Assembly (NCBI GenBank): GCA_900552885.1
Contig: USBM01000033.1
Coordinates: forward strand, 1 to 13,646
From: an uncultured Clostridium sp.
Lineage (GTDB): Bacteria; Bacillota; Clostridia; Lachnospirales; Lachnospiraceae
Direction of reading: 5' to 3'
Length of the DNA: 13,646 nt
The position numbers and the translations under genes are program-made. This document shows, one piece after another, positions 13,272 to 13,646 of this stretch (position 1 is the stretch's first letter; every line of letters begins with the position of its first letter). The notes beneath the pieces were generated by a model. The model was not told where the DNA came from. It was given only the letters and a program-made list of their open reading frames with translations, and did not search any database.

Positions 13272-13646
13272 ATGATTAAAAGGAGAATTGTGATTGCAAG
13301 TTGTTTTGTCGCTTGCATTGTGTGCATTTTTATTGCTGTTATTATAAAAAAGCAAAAAACATATAGTGGAGCTAGTCCCAGAGAAAGTGAAAATGTAGTT
13401 GAAATGATTCCGGGACAAGAATTACAGATTAATAAGGATGTTGGAAATGCAGCATGGAAATCGGAGAATGAAAAGATTGCGACGGTTACGAAAGACGGTG
13501 TAATAAGAGCAAAAAAGACAGGAAAAGTTGCAATTACTGCTAAGATTGATGATACGAATTATAAATATGTAGTAGAAGTGAACCAGCATGATAGTACAGA
13601 AAAGTCCAAGCAAAAAGAAGTATCAGAAGAAGAAACTTCTGATGAT
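13272..13646 (+). CDS. Membrane-anchored Big_2 (Ig-like) domain protein, 3' end beyond the window
   Basis: 125 codons without a stop, running off the end of the window. The N-terminus MIKRR is followed by a hydrophobic segment (about 6-24, IVIASCFVACIVCIFIAVII), either a signal anchor or an uncleaved signal peptide. Residues about 44-104 match a bacterial Ig-like Big_2 pattern: MIPGQELQINKDVGNAAWKS, then IATVTKDGVIRAKKTGKVAI and TAKIDD.NYKYVVEV. A Lys/Glu/Ser-rich linker begins near the edge (STEKSKQKEVSEEETSDD). ATG 13272 is preferred to ATG 13266 because AAAGGA lies 9 nt before it rather than 3. It starts 40 nt after the DUF6273/FN3 frame, in the same direction, and continues the run of secreted proteins. 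Big_2 domains are common in adhesins, but the partner is unknown. Confidence 0.72.
   Translation, partial: MIKRRIVIASCFVACIVCIFIAVIIKKQKTYSGASPRESENVVEMIPGQELQINKDVGNAAWKSENEKIATVTKDGVIRAKKTGKVAITAKIDDTNYKYVVEVNQHDSTEKSKQKEVSEEETSDD

Overview
The window looks like chromosome from a Gram-positive gut clostridium, most likely Lachnospiraceae. This is inferred from strong AGGAGG-type ribosome binding sites, moderate-to-low GC with an AT-rich right third, a PD-(D/E)XK (Rpn-type) remnant, a zinc-ribbon/PASTA Ser/Thr kinase, and large secreted proteins with LRR_5, DUF6273-like, Big_2-like and fibronectin-III-like modules. No rRNA, tRNA, CRISPR array or intact insertion sequence was seen.

Layout. 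(1) 1-297: two gene fragments back to back, both lacking their 5' ends. One is the N-terminal part of hisB on the minus strand and the other the C-terminal part of a TVP38/TMEM64 (DedA-like) membrane protein on the plus strand; they meet at about position 80. (2) 372-1415: a GT4 glycosyltransferase resembling the CpoA glycolipid glycosyltransferases, followed by a hairpin terminator. (3) 1562-5117: a three-gene MacAB-type ABC efflux operon (ATPase, membrane fusion protein, FtsX/MacB permease) behind a predicted promoter whose -10 element lies in a perfect 7-bp dyad. (4) 5118-5581: the C-terminal remnant of an Rpn-family protein, in frame directly after the permease stop codon, ending at a terminator. 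(5) 5769-11416: a kinase operon encoding a membrane Ser/Thr kinase with one PASTA domain, an unrecognised 466-residue soluble protein with an HTH-like N-terminal part, and an 826-residue BspA-like LRR surface protein; a very long terminator hairpin follows. (6) 11669-13232: a predicted promoter, a short possible coding remnant, and a secreted DUF6273/FN3 protein gene broken by an in-frame TGA. (7) 13272-13646: the start of a membrane-anchored Big_2-like protein that runs off the window.

How the genes may work together. The left half handles the envelope: glycolipid synthesis and an efflux pump. The right half looks like a cell-surface module: an extracytoplasmic sensor kinase is co-directional with a cytoplasmic protein of unknown function and several secreted proteins. 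Both large secreted proteins share Thr-rich linkers and a lysine-rich C-terminal FN3-like domain, and neither has an LPXTG-type anchor. The kinase / HTH-like protein / surface-protein set is the best candidate for an undescribed system. The link is inferred from gene order and spacing only.
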